A DNA stretch of 48,668 nucleotides from NCBI GenBank assembly GCA_902522585.1, contig CABYWI010000003.1, positions 1 through 48,668 on the forward strand. Reading direction: 5' to 3'. Source of the stretch: an uncultured Alphaproteobacteria bacterium. Its GTDB lineage: Bacteria > Pseudomonadota > Alphaproteobacteria > HIMB59. Below, piece after piece: positions 1 through 8,680 of this stretch. A model generated the notes under the pieces. It saw only the letters and a program-made list of their open reading frames with translations, had not been told where the DNA came from and did no database searches. Numbering within the stretch: position 1 is the first letter of the stretch; the number at the start of each line of letters is the position of its first letter. Both the position numbers and the translations under genes were made by a program.

Positions 1-2
1 AT

Positions 3-92
3 GATGTTAAGTGGCATCACAAAGTTCCTAGTGATCAAGAATTCCAATTAGCCATTGATGAATTAAACCAAAAGTTAAATAGTTATGCATAA
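3..92 (+). CDS. Transketolase, N-terminal subunit (3' end only)
   Basis: Only the last 29 codons are in the window; the gene enters from the left edge and is too short for the ORF track. The reading frame gives a tail with WHHKVPSDQEF, which resembles the C-terminal end of split transketolase N subunits (thiamine-diphosphate domain). The stop TAA overlaps the start of the following transketolase C-terminal subunit by 8 bases, the usual order for the split enzyme. The two chains would together form one transketolase of the non-oxidative pentose phosphate pathway. The identification rests mostly on the neighbour. Confidence 0.75.
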   Translation, partial: DVKWHHKVPSDQEFQLAIDELNQKLNSYA

Positions 93-1035
93 TAAAATTG
101 GCAAACCAAATTTAGAGATATTTTCCCAAACTCTATTAGAGCAAGCTAAGCTAAATCAAAATATCTTAGTAGTTACTAGCGACTCTAGAGGTTCTGGAAA
201 GCTAGTTCCTTACGGTGAACAGTTACCAAATCAAATTATTGAAGTTGGTATAGCTGAACAAAATTTGGTTGGTGTTGCGGCAGGCTTGGCATTGGGTGGA
301 AAAAATGTATTTGCAGTATCACCTGCTAGTTTCTTGACTGCAAGATCTTTAGAGCAGATTAAGAATGATATAGCATATTCTGATCATCCAGTAACTCTAG
401 TTGGAATTAGTGCGGGCATCAGTTATGGTCAATTAGGATCAACACATCATTCTTTACATGATTTTGCTGCATTAAGAGCAATTAATAATATGACAATTGT
501 TTCTCCAGCTGACAATTTTGAGACTGCAGAGGCAATAAAATCCGCAGTTCATTATGAAAAACCCCTTTATATAAGGTATGGAAAGAAACCTATGATGGAT
601 TTAAATGATAAAAATTCAAATTTTGAAATTGGTAAAGCTTCAATAATTAGACAAGGTAATGACATTTCTTTAATAGCAACTGGAGAGACCGTGCAGAGAG
701 CTTATTTAGCTAGTTTACTACTTGAAAAAAAGGGCATAAGCGCAGAAGTGATTAGCATGCATACAATAAAACCTTTTGATACTCAGGGCTTGTTAAAATC
801 TATAAATAAAACTAATGCTTTAGTTACTATAGAAGAGCATAGTATTTATGGCGGTCTTGGTGAATGTTGTTCGAGTATAATTTCACAAAGCGATAAAAAA
901 GTTAAATTTAAAATATTAGGTATTCCTGACGAGTACATGATGAATGGTTCTCAAAGTGATGTTCTTGACCACTATGGTATGAGTCCTGAAAAAATATCAA
1001 AAACTGTTACCGACTTATTATCTATAGATAAGTGA
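85..1035 (+). CDS. Transketolase, C-terminal subunit
   Basis: This 316-residue protein carries the pyrimidine-binding and C-terminal domains of transketolase. Visible motifs are EVGIAEQNLVGVAAGLA, with the conserved Glu of the thiamine-diphosphate site, and IEEHSIYGGLGE in the C-terminal domain. The length fits the C half of a split transketolase (about 310-320). It moves two-carbon units between sugar phosphates such as xylulose-5-P and ribose-5-P in the cytoplasm. It overlaps the N-subunit gene by 8 bases and its stop overlaps the GTG start of the next kinase, so the three genes look translationally coupled. The sugar-kinase context suggests a catabolic copy that drains pentose phosphates made by this island. 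Whether the genome has a second, full-length transketolase cannot be told from here. Confidence 0.93.
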   Translation: MHNKIGKPNLEIFSQTLLEQAKLNQNILVVTSDSRGSGKLVPYGEQLPNQIIEVGIAEQNLVGVAAGLALGGKNVFAVSPASFLTARSLEQIKNDIAYSDHPVTLVGISAGISYGQLGSTHHSLHDFAALRAINNMTIVSPADNFETAEAIKSAVHYEKPLYIRYGKKPMMDLNDKNSNFEIGKASIIRQGNDISLIATGETVQRAYLASLLLEKKGISAEVISMHTIKPFDTQGLLKSINKTNALVTIEEHSIYGGLGECCSSIISQSDKKVKFKILGIPDEYMMNGSQSDVLDHYGMSPEKISKTVTDLLSIDK

Positions 1036-2513
1036 GTTATATCTCTTTAGACTCGAGTACTTCTTCAACAACAGTTGTTGTTTTTGATGAAGATTTATCC
1101 ATTAAAAAAAAATTTCAAAAAGAACATCGACAAATTTTTACTCCTGAGGGGTTTGTTGAACATGATCTTGAGGAAATTTATAACAATTTAATAGAGCTGA
1201 TAAAAAAAGCTGCTGAAATAGCACCCGATCCTAAGCTAATTAGTATCACTAATCAAAGAGAGACGTTCACTCTTTTTAACAAATTAACAGGTAAGCCCGT
1301 AAGAAATGCAGTTGTATGGCAATGCACTCGTGGTGAAGAAATTTGTGAAAAAATATTAAATAACAAAGAGTATTCAGAACTTATTACTCAAAAAACAGGT
1401 TTAAAGGCGAATACTTTTTTTTCAGCAAGTAAGCTTAAATGGGTAATAGAAAACGAACCGCATATCAAAGAAGGTTTAATAAAAGGAAATATATTATTTG
1501 GAACCATAGACACTTACCTTCTTTATCGCCTCACCAAGTGTAAAGAGTATGTGACAGACACAACGAATGCTTCTCGAACTTTATTATTTAATTGCATTGA
1601 TAATCGCTGGGATAAAGAACTATTTTCAATTTTTGAAATTGAACAATTTAAACTTGCTGATGTGAAGTCTAGTTCAAGTAATTTTGGTTCTAGTAATTTT
1701 GAGAATAGTTTTTTAAAAGAAATCCCCATTTCAGGTGTTGCTGGAGATGCACAAGCGTCTTTCTTTGCTAATTTATGCTTTAGCCCTGGGGATAGTAAAA
1801 TTACTACAGGCACAGGCTTTAACATACAAACAAATATTGGAACTTCATTTAAAATTGATACTAACGCTTTTACTACTCTTGCCTTTAGTCATAATAAAAA
1901 AAATTATTACTCTCTTGAGTGTCTAGGTTCAGTTGCTGGTGCTACAATTTCTTGGCTAAAAAATAATCTAAAATTGATTGATAAAGTAAGTGAAAGCGAA
2001 AGTCTCTCTCTAGGGATTGAAGACTCTGGGGGTGTCGCTTTGATACCCGCTTTTACGGGACTAGGTCCTCCTTTTTGGAAGGCAAACGCTCGTGCTGCTT
2101 TTATTGGTATCAATGCATCAACAACTAAAAAACAAATTGTAAGAGCCGCTCTCGAGTCAGTTGCATTTCAAATGGTCGTATATCTAGAATTTCTGCAGAG
2201 AGATAATAAGTTTGAATTAAAAAATCTCATAGTGGATGGGGGGATGATTAAAAATAAATTATTCCTTCAAATGATCGCAGATCTTTTAAAGATTGAAATT
2301 ATGGTACCCGATATAGAAGAGATGTCTTTGTATGGGGCGTTGCTCTTTGGGATACAGCAACAAAAAAATATTTCTAAGTTAAGCGATTTAAATAAATTTG
2401 CGGTAAAGCGAAAAACTATAAAATACCAAGAAAATCAAGGCATTCATAAATCTTATCAACATTGGAAAAAATTAATTGATAGATATTTCATGTCAAATCA
2501 AGAGAAAAATTAA
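1032..2513 (+). CDS. FGGY-family carbohydrate kinase (glycerol kinase-like)
   Basis: The protein (493 residues) has the two-domain FGGY fold. The N-terminal phosphate loop reads LDSSTSST, ITNQRE and VVWQCTRGEE match glycerol-kinase-type motifs, the middle has GVAGDAQASFF, and the C-terminal domain has PAFTGLGPPFW and DGGMIKN. It would transfer phosphate from ATP to a sugar or polyol. Sequence features are nearest to glycerol kinase, but the first loop is DSST rather than DQGT and the setting is a sugar cluster. A polyol or ketose substrate is therefore as likely as glycerol. The GTG start overlaps the previous stop (GTGA), so coupled translation with the transketolase is likely. Family certain, substrate unknown. 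Confidence 0.85.
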   Translation: MSYISLDSSTSSTTVVVFDEDLSIKKKFQKEHRQIFTPEGFVEHDLEEIYNNLIELIKKAAEIAPDPKLISITNQRETFTLFNKLTGKPVRNAVVWQCTRGEEICEKILNNKEYSELITQKTGLKANTFFSASKLKWVIENEPHIKEGLIKGNILFGTIDTYLLYRLTKCKEYVTDTTNASRTLLFNCIDNRWDKELFSIFEIEQFKLADVKSSSSNFGSSNFENSFLKEIPISGVAGDAQASFFANLCFSPGDSKITTGTGFNIQTNIGTSFKIDTNAFTTLAFSHNKKNYYSLECLGSVAGATISWLKNNLKLIDKVSESESLSLGIEDSGGVALIPAFTGLGPPFWKANARAAFIGINASTTKKQIVRAALESVAFQMVVYLEFLQRDNKFELKNLIVDGGMIKNKLFLQMIADLLKIEIMVPDIEEMSLYGALLFGIQQQKNISKLSDLNKFAVKRKTIKYQENQGIHKSYQHWKKLIDRYFMSNQEKN

Positions 2514-2516
2514 GAA

Positions 2517-2545
2517 TTTATATTTAAACTAAGTGTAAATATAAG
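2517..2545 (+). promoter_or_regulatory. Candidate promoter and operator of the sugar ABC transporter operon
   Basis: A -35-like TTTATA (2517-2522) and a -10-like TATAAG (2540-2545) are 17 bases apart. The spacer is bounded by a perfect inverted repeat, ATATTTA (2520-2526) and TAAATAT (2536-2542). A repeat across the -35/-10 interval is a plausible repressor site, but such short AT-only arms can occur by chance. A strong Shine-Dalgarno (AAGGAGGA, 2567-2574) lies 5 bases before the ATG at 2580. Confidence 0.4.
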
Positions 2546-2579
2546 CTAATCTCAAACCGATTATAGAAGGAGGATTACT

Positions 2580-3605
2580 ATGAGAAAATTATCTCTAGTA
2601 CTGGCTTCGTTTTTGGCTTTTGCTTTTACATTTGCTACTACAGCAGCAAAAGCGGACATTGAAGCTTGTCTTATTACTAAAACTGACATCAACCCTTTCT
2701 TTGTAAAAATGAAAGAAGGTGCTGAAGCACGCGCAAATGAACTTGGTGTCAAATTATCATTCTTTGCGGGTAAAATTGATGGTGACCACGAAACTCAAGT
2801 GAGAGCTGTTGAAACTTGTATCGCTTCTGGAGCAAAAGGTATTTTAATTGCCGCTTCAGATACAAAAGCGATCGTACCTGTTCTTAAAAACGCACAAGAT
2901 AACGGTCTTCTAGTTATTGCACTAGATACTCCGCTTGAGCCTATCACTGCTGCTGACTCTACTTTTGCAACAGATAACTTTAAAGCCGGTGAATTAGGTG
3001 GTGCTTGGGTAGCTGCAAAATTAGGAGCTGATACTGCTAATGCTAAAATTGCAATGTTAGATCTTAATGAAAGTCAGCCATCTGTTGGTGTTCTTAGAGA
3101 CCAAGGTTTCTTAACTGGTTTTGGTATTGACGTAAAAGATGTATCAAAATGGGGTGATGAAGATGACCCACGTATCATTTGTAACGAAGTTACTAATGGT
3201 AATGAAGAAGGCGGAAGAACCGCAATGGAAAAATGTCTACAAAGAGATCAAGACATTAATGTTGTTTACACAATCAATGAGCCAGCTGCTGTAGGTGCTT
3301 ATGAAGCACTTAAGGCGATTGGTAAAGATGATGGTAGCGTTCTTATTGCTTCAGTTGACGGTGGTTGCCCTGGTGTAGCTGACGTTGAAAGAGGTATTAT
3401 TGGAGCAACATCTCAACAGTACCCACTATTAATGGCTTCACTAGGTGTTGAGGCTATTAAAGCATGGGCTGAAGATGGAACTAAACCTGAAAATACTCCA
3501 GGACTTGATTTCTATAACACAGGTGTGAACCTAGTTACTGATAATGCAGCTGCGGGTGTAGAGTCTATTAGTGTCAAAGAAGGCATGGATAGATGTTGGG
3601 GCTAA
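2580..3605 (+). CDS. frcB: Sugar ABC transporter substrate-binding protein, fructose/ribose class
   Basis: This 341-residue periplasmic binding protein belongs to the peripl_BP_4 (RbsB/FrcB) class. It begins with a signal peptide (MRKLSL, a hydrophobic core, then AAKA) probably cut near residue 25. The two-lobe ligand-binding protein follows, with [16 protein letters not shown] near the mature N terminus and later [17 protein letters not shown] and [14 protein letters not shown]. It would catch a sugar in the periplasm for the permease and ATPase encoded next. The strong Shine-Dalgarno and own promoter suggest high expression, usual for binding proteins. The separate short ATPase and nearby FrcK-like kinase point to the Frc fructose system of rhizobia. 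Ribose, mannose or another sugar is not excluded. Confidence 0.88.
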   Translation: MRKLSLVLASFLAFAFTFATTAAKADIEACLITKTDINPFFVKMKEGAEARANELGVKLSFFAGKIDGDHETQVRAVETCIASGAKGILIAASDTKAIVPVLKNAQDNGLLVIALDTPLEPITAADSTFATDNFKAGELGGAWVAAKLGADTANAKIAMLDLNESQPSVGVLRDQGFLTGFGIDVKDVSKWGDEDDPRIICNEVTNGNEEGGRTAMEKCLQRDQDINVVYTINEPAAVGAYEALKAIGKDDGSVLIASVDGGCPGVADVERGIIGATSQQYPLLMASLGVEAIKAWAEDGTKPENTPGLDFYNTGVNLVTDNAAAGVESISVKEGMDRCWG

Positions 3606-3626
3606 TCCAATAATAAATCAATTTTT

Positions 3627-3650
3627 CAGGGCAGATTAAATTCTGCCCTG
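3627..3650 (+). terminator. Intercistronic hairpin after the binding-protein gene
   Basis: CAGGGCAGA and TCTGCCCTG form a perfect 9-bp stem with a 6-base loop, by far the most GC-rich structure nearby. No T-run follows on the + strand. It therefore looks more like a 3'-end stabiliser or partial attenuator than a full terminator. Such hairpins between binding protein and permease genes commonly keep the binding-protein transcript in excess. Confidence 0.7.
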
Positions 3651-3669
3651 ATATCTAAAAAAATATTTG

Positions 3670-4764
3670 ATGAATAAAATATCTGAAGACATCTCTAAGG
3701 ATCTTAAAGACCAACCTAAATTTTCTGGTGATATTGGTTCAAAAGATCAAGATCACCATTCATTTGAATTAGGTGAACAAACAACATTAAAAAAAATTCA
3801 ACATTTCCTTCATGGAAATCCTACCATTGTTCCAGTAATTATTTTAATTCTCAGCGTTATAGGTTTTGGTTTTATAGCCGGTGGAAAATTTTTCTCTGCA
3901 TTTAATTTATCTTTAATTGTTCAACAAGTGACAATCGTTGGAATTTTAGCTGCAGCTCAAACTTTAATTATTTTAACAGCAGGTATTGATTTAAGTGTCG
4001 CAGCCATGATGGTGCTTGCATCAGTGTTCATGGGAAAACTTTCTGTCGAAATGGGGATCCCTACTTTACCTGCTATCATGGTTGGAATGATTTCAGGGGT
4101 TGCAACTGGTGCCTTTAATGGATTGCTAGTTACAAGACTTCGACTTCCTCCCTTTATTGTTACTTTAGGGACTTGGAATATATTTTTTGCTTTAGTAATT
4201 TTCTTCACTGGATCTCAATCAATTAGAAGTTCAGATATTGAAATTAATGCCCCCCTTCTTCATTTTTGGGGTGAAAGAATAAATCTGGGCGGTTTTGTAT
4301 TTACTTATGGTGCATTTCTTATGATTGGTATATTTGTCTTTTTGTGGTTTTTACTGAATAAGACAGCATGGGGTCGCCATGTTTATGCTATAGGAGATGA
4401 TAAAGATGCAGCAGAACTTTCTGGGATAAGAACAGATAGAATGTTGGTGTCTATATATGCCGTAGCAGGTTTAGTTGTTGCAATAGGTGCTTGGGTCTCT
4501 ATTGGTCGAGTGGGGTCTGTTTCGCCAACAAGCTTTTATGAAGGAAACCTTGACTCAATAACAGCAGTTGTGATTGGTGGTACATCCTTATTTGGAGGTC
4601 GAGGAACAATTATAGGTTCTCTTTTTGGAGCGTTAATCGTTGGCGTCTTCAGCTCAGGTTTGTCTATAGCGGGTTTAGATGTTTTATGGCAAAGATTTGC
4701 ATTAGGTTGTCTAATTATTATTGCTGTTGGTATAGATCAGTGGATTAGAAAGGTGTCAAACTAA
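3670..4764 (+). CDS. frcC: Sugar ABC transporter permease, fructose/ribose class
   Basis: This membrane protein of about 364 residues (BPD_transp_2, RbsC/FrcC class) has a hydrophilic N-terminal stretch of about 45 residues and then many hydrophobic segments, starting with PVIILILSVIGFGFIAGG. The family motif LTAGIDLSVAAMM is present, as is the late VIGGTSLFGGRGTIIGSLFGALIVG. It would form the transmembrane channel for the sugar. The ORF track starts at TTG 3667; the adjacent ATG at 3670 is taken here. No clear Shine-Dalgarno precedes it, so expression may depend on read-through past the hairpin just upstream. Its stop TAA shares one base with the ATG of the ATPase gene (TAATG). Confidence 0.9.
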   Translation: MNKISEDISKDLKDQPKFSGDIGSKDQDHHSFELGEQTTLKKIQHFLHGNPTIVPVIILILSVIGFGFIAGGKFFSAFNLSLIVQQVTIVGILAAAQTLIILTAGIDLSVAAMMVLASVFMGKLSVEMGIPTLPAIMVGMISGVATGAFNGLLVTRLRLPPFIVTLGTWNIFFALVIFFTGSQSIRSSDIEINAPLLHFWGERINLGGFVFTYGAFLMIGIFVFLWFLLNKTAWGRHVYAIGDDKDAAELSGIRTDRMLVSIYAVAGLVVAIGAWVSIGRVGSVSPTSFYEGNLDSITAVVIGGTSLFGGRGTIIGSLFGALIVGVFSSGLSIAGLDVLWQRFALGCLIIIAVGIDQWIRKVSN

Positions 4765-5528
4765 TGGAACCTATCCTTGTAGCTAAAAATTTATCTAAGA
4801 AGTATGGTAAGGTTGTGGCATTAGACGATGCTAACTTAGAGCTCTATCCTGGGGAAGTTCTAGGAGTAATCGGGGATAACGGTGCAGGAAAATCAACACT
4901 TATCAAAGTGCTCTGTGGTGCTGTCATTCCAGACAGCGGTGAAATTCTATTAGATGGCAAACAGGTTAGCTTTACATCTCCTATAGAAGCCAGAACACTT
5001 GGAATTGAAACAGTTTATCAGAACTTAGCTCTCTCTCCTGCTTTATCAATAACCGACAATATGTTTTTGGGTCGAGAAATCAGACAAAAAGGTTTTATGG
5101 GTAAATTTTTAAGATTTCTGGATAAAAAAGCTATGGCTGAAGAAGCGAGAAAAAGACTCTCAGAATTAGGACTTCTAACTATTCAAAATATAAATCAGCT
5201 TGTAGAAACTTTATCTGGTGGTCAACGTCAGGGTGTCGCTGTAGCACGCGCCACTTCCTTTGGTACTAAGGTTGTAATCATGGACGAACCTACCGCTGCT
5301 TTAGGCGTAAAAGAAAGTCGAAGAGTTTTAGAGTTAATTGGTGAGGTAAGAGCAAGAGGGATACCAATCATTTTGATCTCTCATAATATGCCTCACGTTT
5401 TTGAAGTAGCTGACAGAATTCATATCCATCGTCTAGGCACAAGATTATGTGTTATTGACCCCAAAAAATATGAAATGTCTGATGCTGTTGCTTTTATGAC
5501 TGGCGCAAAAGAACCACCTGCAAATTAA
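4764..5528 (+). CDS. frcA: Sugar ABC transporter ATP-binding protein, single ABC domain (FrcA-like)
   Basis: This 254-residue ABC ATPase has Walker A GDNGAGKST (residues 37-45), signature LSGGQRQGV near residue 150, Walker B VVIMDEPTAALGV, and the switch His in ILISHNM. It would energise sugar uptake. It has one nucleotide-binding domain, unlike RbsA or XylG (about 500 residues, two domains), which matches FrcA of the fructose system. It is coupled to the permease by a TAATG overlap. Its stop overlaps the stop of the convergent FrcK-like kinase by 4 bases, leaving no intergenic room for a terminator. Confidence 0.9.
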   Translation: MEPILVAKNLSKKYGKVVALDDANLELYPGEVLGVIGDNGAGKSTLIKVLCGAVIPDSGEILLDGKQVSFTSPIEARTLGIETVYQNLALSPALSITDNMFLGREIRQKGFMGKFLRFLDKKAMAEEARKRLSELGLLTIQNINQLVETLSGGQRQGVAVARATSFGTKVVIMDEPTAALGVKESRRVLELIGEVRARGIPIILISHNMPHVFEVADRIHIHRLGTRLCVIDPKKYEMSDAVAFMTGAKEPPAN

Positions 5529-6157
5529 TTCTCCAAATAGTAATCTGCTTTAATACTATTTTTAATTACACTAACTCCATTGGGTAAATCATTTTCATAA
5601 ACTTTTTGATTTATTTGGTCCTGATTTAAATCAAAACCTTTCCATCTTTCAATTAATCTCTTTTCAAGAATTGAATCTTCACAATGAATCATGATGCTTG
5701 AATCAAAATAATCTTTAAGAGCGTTCCATGGATGTGAATTTAATAAAAGATAATTCCCTTCAACAATGATTGTTTTTTTATTTTCCGAAATGGTGACTGC
5801 TGATGATCTTGATAACTCTAAAGAGCGATCAAAGACAGGGATAACAACCTCTGGTTCATTAGCTAATCTGATCAGAAAATTTTTTAGACCCATGACATCA
5901 AATGTTTCTGGTGAACCTTTACGAGAAAGAAGATTTTTAGAACTTAAAATTGCATCATCAAAGTGAAAACCATCCATTTGTAATATTTCTGAAGGAAAGC
6001 CTTTGGAATTAAGATCCTCGTTTAATTTATTAGATATTGTACTTTTTCCAGATGCCGGGGGTCCGGCTAGAGCAATAAAATAACGATTTTGAGAGTTATT
6101 TTGGTCTAAATTATAAGTCAAGATTGACAACAACTCATAATAATCAAGAGATTTCAT
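5525..6157 (-). CDS. frcK: P-loop kinase of the uridine kinase/PanK-like type (FrcK-like)
   Basis: The protein (210 residues) is a small P-loop kinase with Walker A GPPASGKST (residues 32-40), a QMDGFHFDD segment typical of the uridine kinase/phosphoribulokinase/PanK-like group, and TIIVEGNYLLLN. In Sinorhizobium the homologous frcK closes the frcBCAK operon; its exact substrate is not firmly known to me, with sugar phosphorylation or a regulatory role proposed. Here the gene lies on the opposite strand, tail to tail with frcA and downstream of xylB, so it is probably transcribed with xylB. Its ATG at 6157 is 9 bases past the xylB stop. The function is inferred from family and location. Confidence 0.75.
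   Translation of the reverse strand: MKSLDYYELLSILTYNLDQNNSQNRYFIALAGPPASGKSTISNKLNEDLNSKGFPSEILQMDGFHFDDAILSSKNLLSRKGSPETFDVMGLKNFLIRLANEPEVVIPVFDRSLELSRSSAVTISENKKTIIVEGNYLLLNSHPWNALKDYFDSSIMIHCEDSILEKRLIERWKGFDLNQDQINQKVYENDLPNGVSVIKNSIKADYYLEN
5535..5563 (+). terminator. Weak terminator of the ABC operon, inside the convergent kinase gene
   Basis: AAATAGTA (5535-5542) and TACTATTT (5554-5561) are perfect inverted arms with an 11-base loop, ending in TTTTT. The stem is AT-rich, so efficiency is doubtful. It sits just after the ATPase stop and overlaps the 3' end of the opposite-strand kinase gene. Confidence 0.4.
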
Positions 6158-6166
6158 AGGTTCCTT

Positions 6167-7618
6167 TTACTCCTCTTTGATGTAAAAATTTTTCCAGTTT
6201 TGAAATCTTTCATTTAATAAATCAGAAAGCTTAGGATCTTTCTCGATTGTTTTGATAACTTTTGGGGCCGAAAGGGATTCTTTAGGTTTTAGATTATTAA
6301 ATCCCAGATATGCAATACGAGCAGCACCATAAGCGGCCATCGCCTCTGATGCGTCAGTAAGAGATAAATTTCGATTTAAAATTGAAGCAAGTAATTTAAG
6401 CCAAGAGTCATTTTTGGAACCTCCACCGATTGCATAAATATTTTCTAATTTTATTCCAGTTTTCGATAAAGCTTGATAGTTGTCATTGAGGCCAAAAGAT
6501 ATACCTTCAATTAAAGCATAAATTAGAGAAGTCCTATCACTGTCAATTCCCATTTGATGAAAGCTTGCCCTTGCATGAGGATCATTTATTGGAGTTCGTT
6601 CACCTGTTAAATAGGGGAGAAAATAAGGAGCATTATTTATTTCCTCTTTAGAGCTCATAACTTTTGATAACTTTTCTGTGATTTCATTAATAGATGAGTC
6701 AAATGTATTTATAAACCAATTAACATTAGAGGTGCATGAAAGCATCACAGACATTAAATGCCAAGTATTAGGTAAGCAATGACAAAAAGAATGTATAGCA
6801 TCATCATAATTTTTTAAAAAACTTTTTGTTGAACCAAAAATTACACCCGATGTTCCCAAAGAGATGGATGCATCACCTTCTTCGTATAATCCAAGTCCAA
6901 CAGCAGCAGCAGCATTATCTCCTGCCCCACCATATACTTTACAGCTTGCATCAAAGCCGTATTGTTCAGCGATCTCTTTTTTTAAAATCCCTGTTTGTTC
7001 AGTTCCCTCACATAATGCAGGCATTTGATCTAATCTCATTGAACTAGCCTCTAATAAAACAGATGACCATTTGCGATGACCAACATCTAGCCAATATGTT
7101 CCAGATGCATCAGATAAATCGCTAAAGTATTCTCCAGTCAGATAAAGTCTTAAATAGTCTTTCGGTAACAAGACTTTATGTATTTGATCAAATATTTTTT
7201 GTTCATTGTGCTTGAGCCATAATACTTTAGGAGCAGTAAAACCAGCCATTGCAATGTTTCCAGAGATATCCAAAACTGAACTATCTGACATAATTTCCTT
7301 ACAAGCTTGATGACTTCGGGTGTCATTCCACATCATACAAGGTCTTAAAACTTCGTTATTTTTATCAATACAGGTCGCACCATGCATATGACCAGAAAAG
7401 GAAATAGATTTAATTTTATTTAAATTAATATCATCTTTTAATTTAAGAAGGCATTGATCGAGGGCCTTAATCCATAGTCTTGGATCTTGCTCAGACCATC
7501 CGCTATGTAGGTTTATTAATGGAATTTCTTCACTCGATACTGATTTGATAAGTTCTTGTTCTTCCCCGATGAGCAGACATTTCATAGAGGAAGTTCCTAA
7601 ATCGATACCTAAATACAT
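6167..7618 (-). CDS. xylB: Xylulokinase (FGGY family)
   Basis: This FGGY kinase of about 483 residues begins MYLGIDLGTSSMKCLL and contains SFSGHMHGA, RPCMMWNDTRS, GGAGDNAAAAVG, SLGTSGVIFG and YLTGERTPINDP, all characteristic of xylulokinase. It phosphorylates D-xylulose to xylulose-5-phosphate, the donor substrate of the transketolase encoded nearby. The ORF track starts at a TTG (7636); the ATG at 7618 is chosen because FGGY kinases begin right at the GIDLGT strand. A TATAAT lies only 7 bases before this ATG, so the transcript may be nearly leaderless. The lyxose isomerase of this island could supply xylulose. Confidence 0.92.
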   Translation of the reverse strand: MYLGIDLGTSSMKCLLIGEEQELIKSVSSEEIPLINLHSGWSEQDPRLWIKALDQCLLKLKDDINLNKIKSISFSGHMHGATCIDKNNEVLRPCMMWNDTRSHQACKEIMSDSSVLDISGNIAMAGFTAPKVLWLKHNEQKIFDQIHKVLLPKDYLRLYLTGEYFSDLSDASGTYWLDVGHRKWSSVLLEASSMRLDQMPALCEGTEQTGILKKEIAEQYGFDASCKVYGGAGDNAAAAVGLGLYEEGDASISLGTSGVIFGSTKSFLKNYDDAIHSFCHCLPNTWHLMSVMLSCTSNVNWFINTFDSSINEITEKLSKVMSSKEEINNAPYFLPYLTGERTPINDPHARASFHQMGIDSDRTSLIYALIEGISFGLNDNYQALSKTGIKLENIYAIGGGSKNDSWLKLLASILNRNLSLTDASEAMAAYGAARIAYLGFNNLKPKESLSAPKVIKTIEKDPKLSDLLNERFQNWKNFYIKEE

Positions 7619-7625
7619 TGTAAAT

Positions 7626-7631
7626 ATTATA
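7626..7631 (-). promoter_or_regulatory. -10 box of xylB, close to the start codon
   Basis: On the minus strand TATAAT lies 7 bases before the xylB ATG. A start point about 7 bases downstream of the box would fall at or next to the ATG, giving a leaderless or nearly leaderless mRNA. No good -35 is seen at 16-18 bases. No Shine-Dalgarno precedes the ATG. Confidence 0.45.
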
Positions 7632-7687
7632 TACAAGTCATAGGGTTTTTCTATTTATACAATTAAAGAAAGTGGTAAATTATATAG

Positions 7688-8680
7688 ATGCCAAAATCAC
7701 TTAAATTAAAGTTAGAAAGAATTAGAAATCAAAAATATAAATCAAAGGATTTTATCATTGCGGATGCTAAAGATGGAGATCTAGCCATGGGAATAACTAC
7801 CCCTGGGCCTCAGAGAGATAATAAAGGAAAAATTATTCAAGTCTTTAAAAAACTTAAAGATTATAAAAAGGCAATGGAGGTTATGACAAAATCTAAATTA
7901 GTTGACATCATGCTAATGTCAGCTTCTGTAGGAGAGTCTTTGGTAGAAAAAAAAATATTTAAAAGCTCACCAGTTACTCCAGCTATTAGAATGAATGATA
8001 CAAGTGATATTTGGTTAATGAGAAATAGTAATTATCGCTCTACCAATCCTCGTCCCTTTCAATCTGCAAGAATTGATAGAGTTAGTAAATTAGTTAATCT
8101 GGGATTATTTTCTGTGACATTTTCTAAAAATGTAGATTTTGATTTAGCAATGTTAAATTCTTATAGAAATTTTAGAATGGAGTCCTTAAAATATAAATTC
8201 TCCCATTTTTTAGAAGTATTTAACCCACCAATAGATGTTGGAATGAATAATGAGGAATTAGGTGACTATGTTAATGATTGTATTATCAAAGCTATTGCAG
8301 GACAAACAAAGGAGGAAAGACCACTTTTTTTAAAGATTGCATATAATGGTCCTAAAGCCATGGAGGATTTAGCAAGTTACGATCCAGAGAATTTAATAGT
8401 TGGAATTTTGGGAGGCAGCAAAGGGACAACAAGAGATTGTTTTGAATTAATTCATAAAGCCAGTAAATATGGTGCAAAAGTTGCTCTTTTTGGAAGGAAA
8501 ATTAACCTATCAGAGGATCCAATTGGCTTAGTTAAATTAATGAGAAAAGTTGTGGAAGAAAATACAACCCCAAAAGAGGCTGTCAAAATCTATCATGATC
8601 AACTTAACAAGAAAAAATTAATCCCTGATCGAAGCCTTAAAAAAGATCTTGAAATTACTGACTCAATTTTAAAATTATAA
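7688..8680 (+). CDS. Class I aldolase-like protein (DeoC/FbaB/LacD superfamily)
   Basis: No named family was recognised at full length, but this 330-residue protein shows the marks of a Schiff-base TIM-barrel aldolase. LFLKIAYNG contains a KxxY motif (Lys216) where FbaB/LsrF-type aldolases hold the catalytic lysine. Then GILGGSKGTT (from 239) and ALFGRKI (267-272) match the C-terminal phosphate-binding GG...GR(N/K)I motifs. It probably cleaves or forms a phosphorylated ketose. It starts just downstream of the divergent xylB promoter and runs tail to tail into the PfkB kinase gene (6-base stop overlap). A PfkB product such as a ketose phosphate is a plausible substrate; this is inference. Confidence 0.65.
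   Translation: MPKSLKLKLERIRNQKYKSKDFIIADAKDGDLAMGITTPGPQRDNKGKIIQVFKKLKDYKKAMEVMTKSKLVDIMLMSASVGESLVEKKIFKSSPVTPAIRMNDTSDIWLMRNSNYRSTNPRPFQSARIDRVSKLVNLGLFSVTFSKNVDFDLAMLNSYRNFRMESLKYKFSHFLEVFNPPIDVGMNNEELGDYVNDCIIKAIAGQTKEERPLFLKIAYNGPKAMEDLASYDPENLIVGILGGSKGTTRDCFELIHKASKYGAKVALFGRKINLSEDPIGLVKLMRKVVEENTTPKEAVKIYHDQLNKKKLIPDRSLKKDLEITDSILKL

Noticed and set aside
1523-1825. 100-residue minus-strand ORF inside the FGGY kinase gene
   Set aside because: It is a shadow of a well-supported gene, with no family motif or ribosome site. The same holds for the other opposite-strand and off-frame ORFs inside frcB, frcC, frcK, xylB, soxB, soxA, the dehydrogenase, gltB and gltD.
6896-6915. CAGCAGCAGCAG run in xylB as a microsatellite
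   Set aside because: It encodes the alanine/glycine-rich GDNAAAAVG motif expected in xylulokinase; four triplets are not notable.
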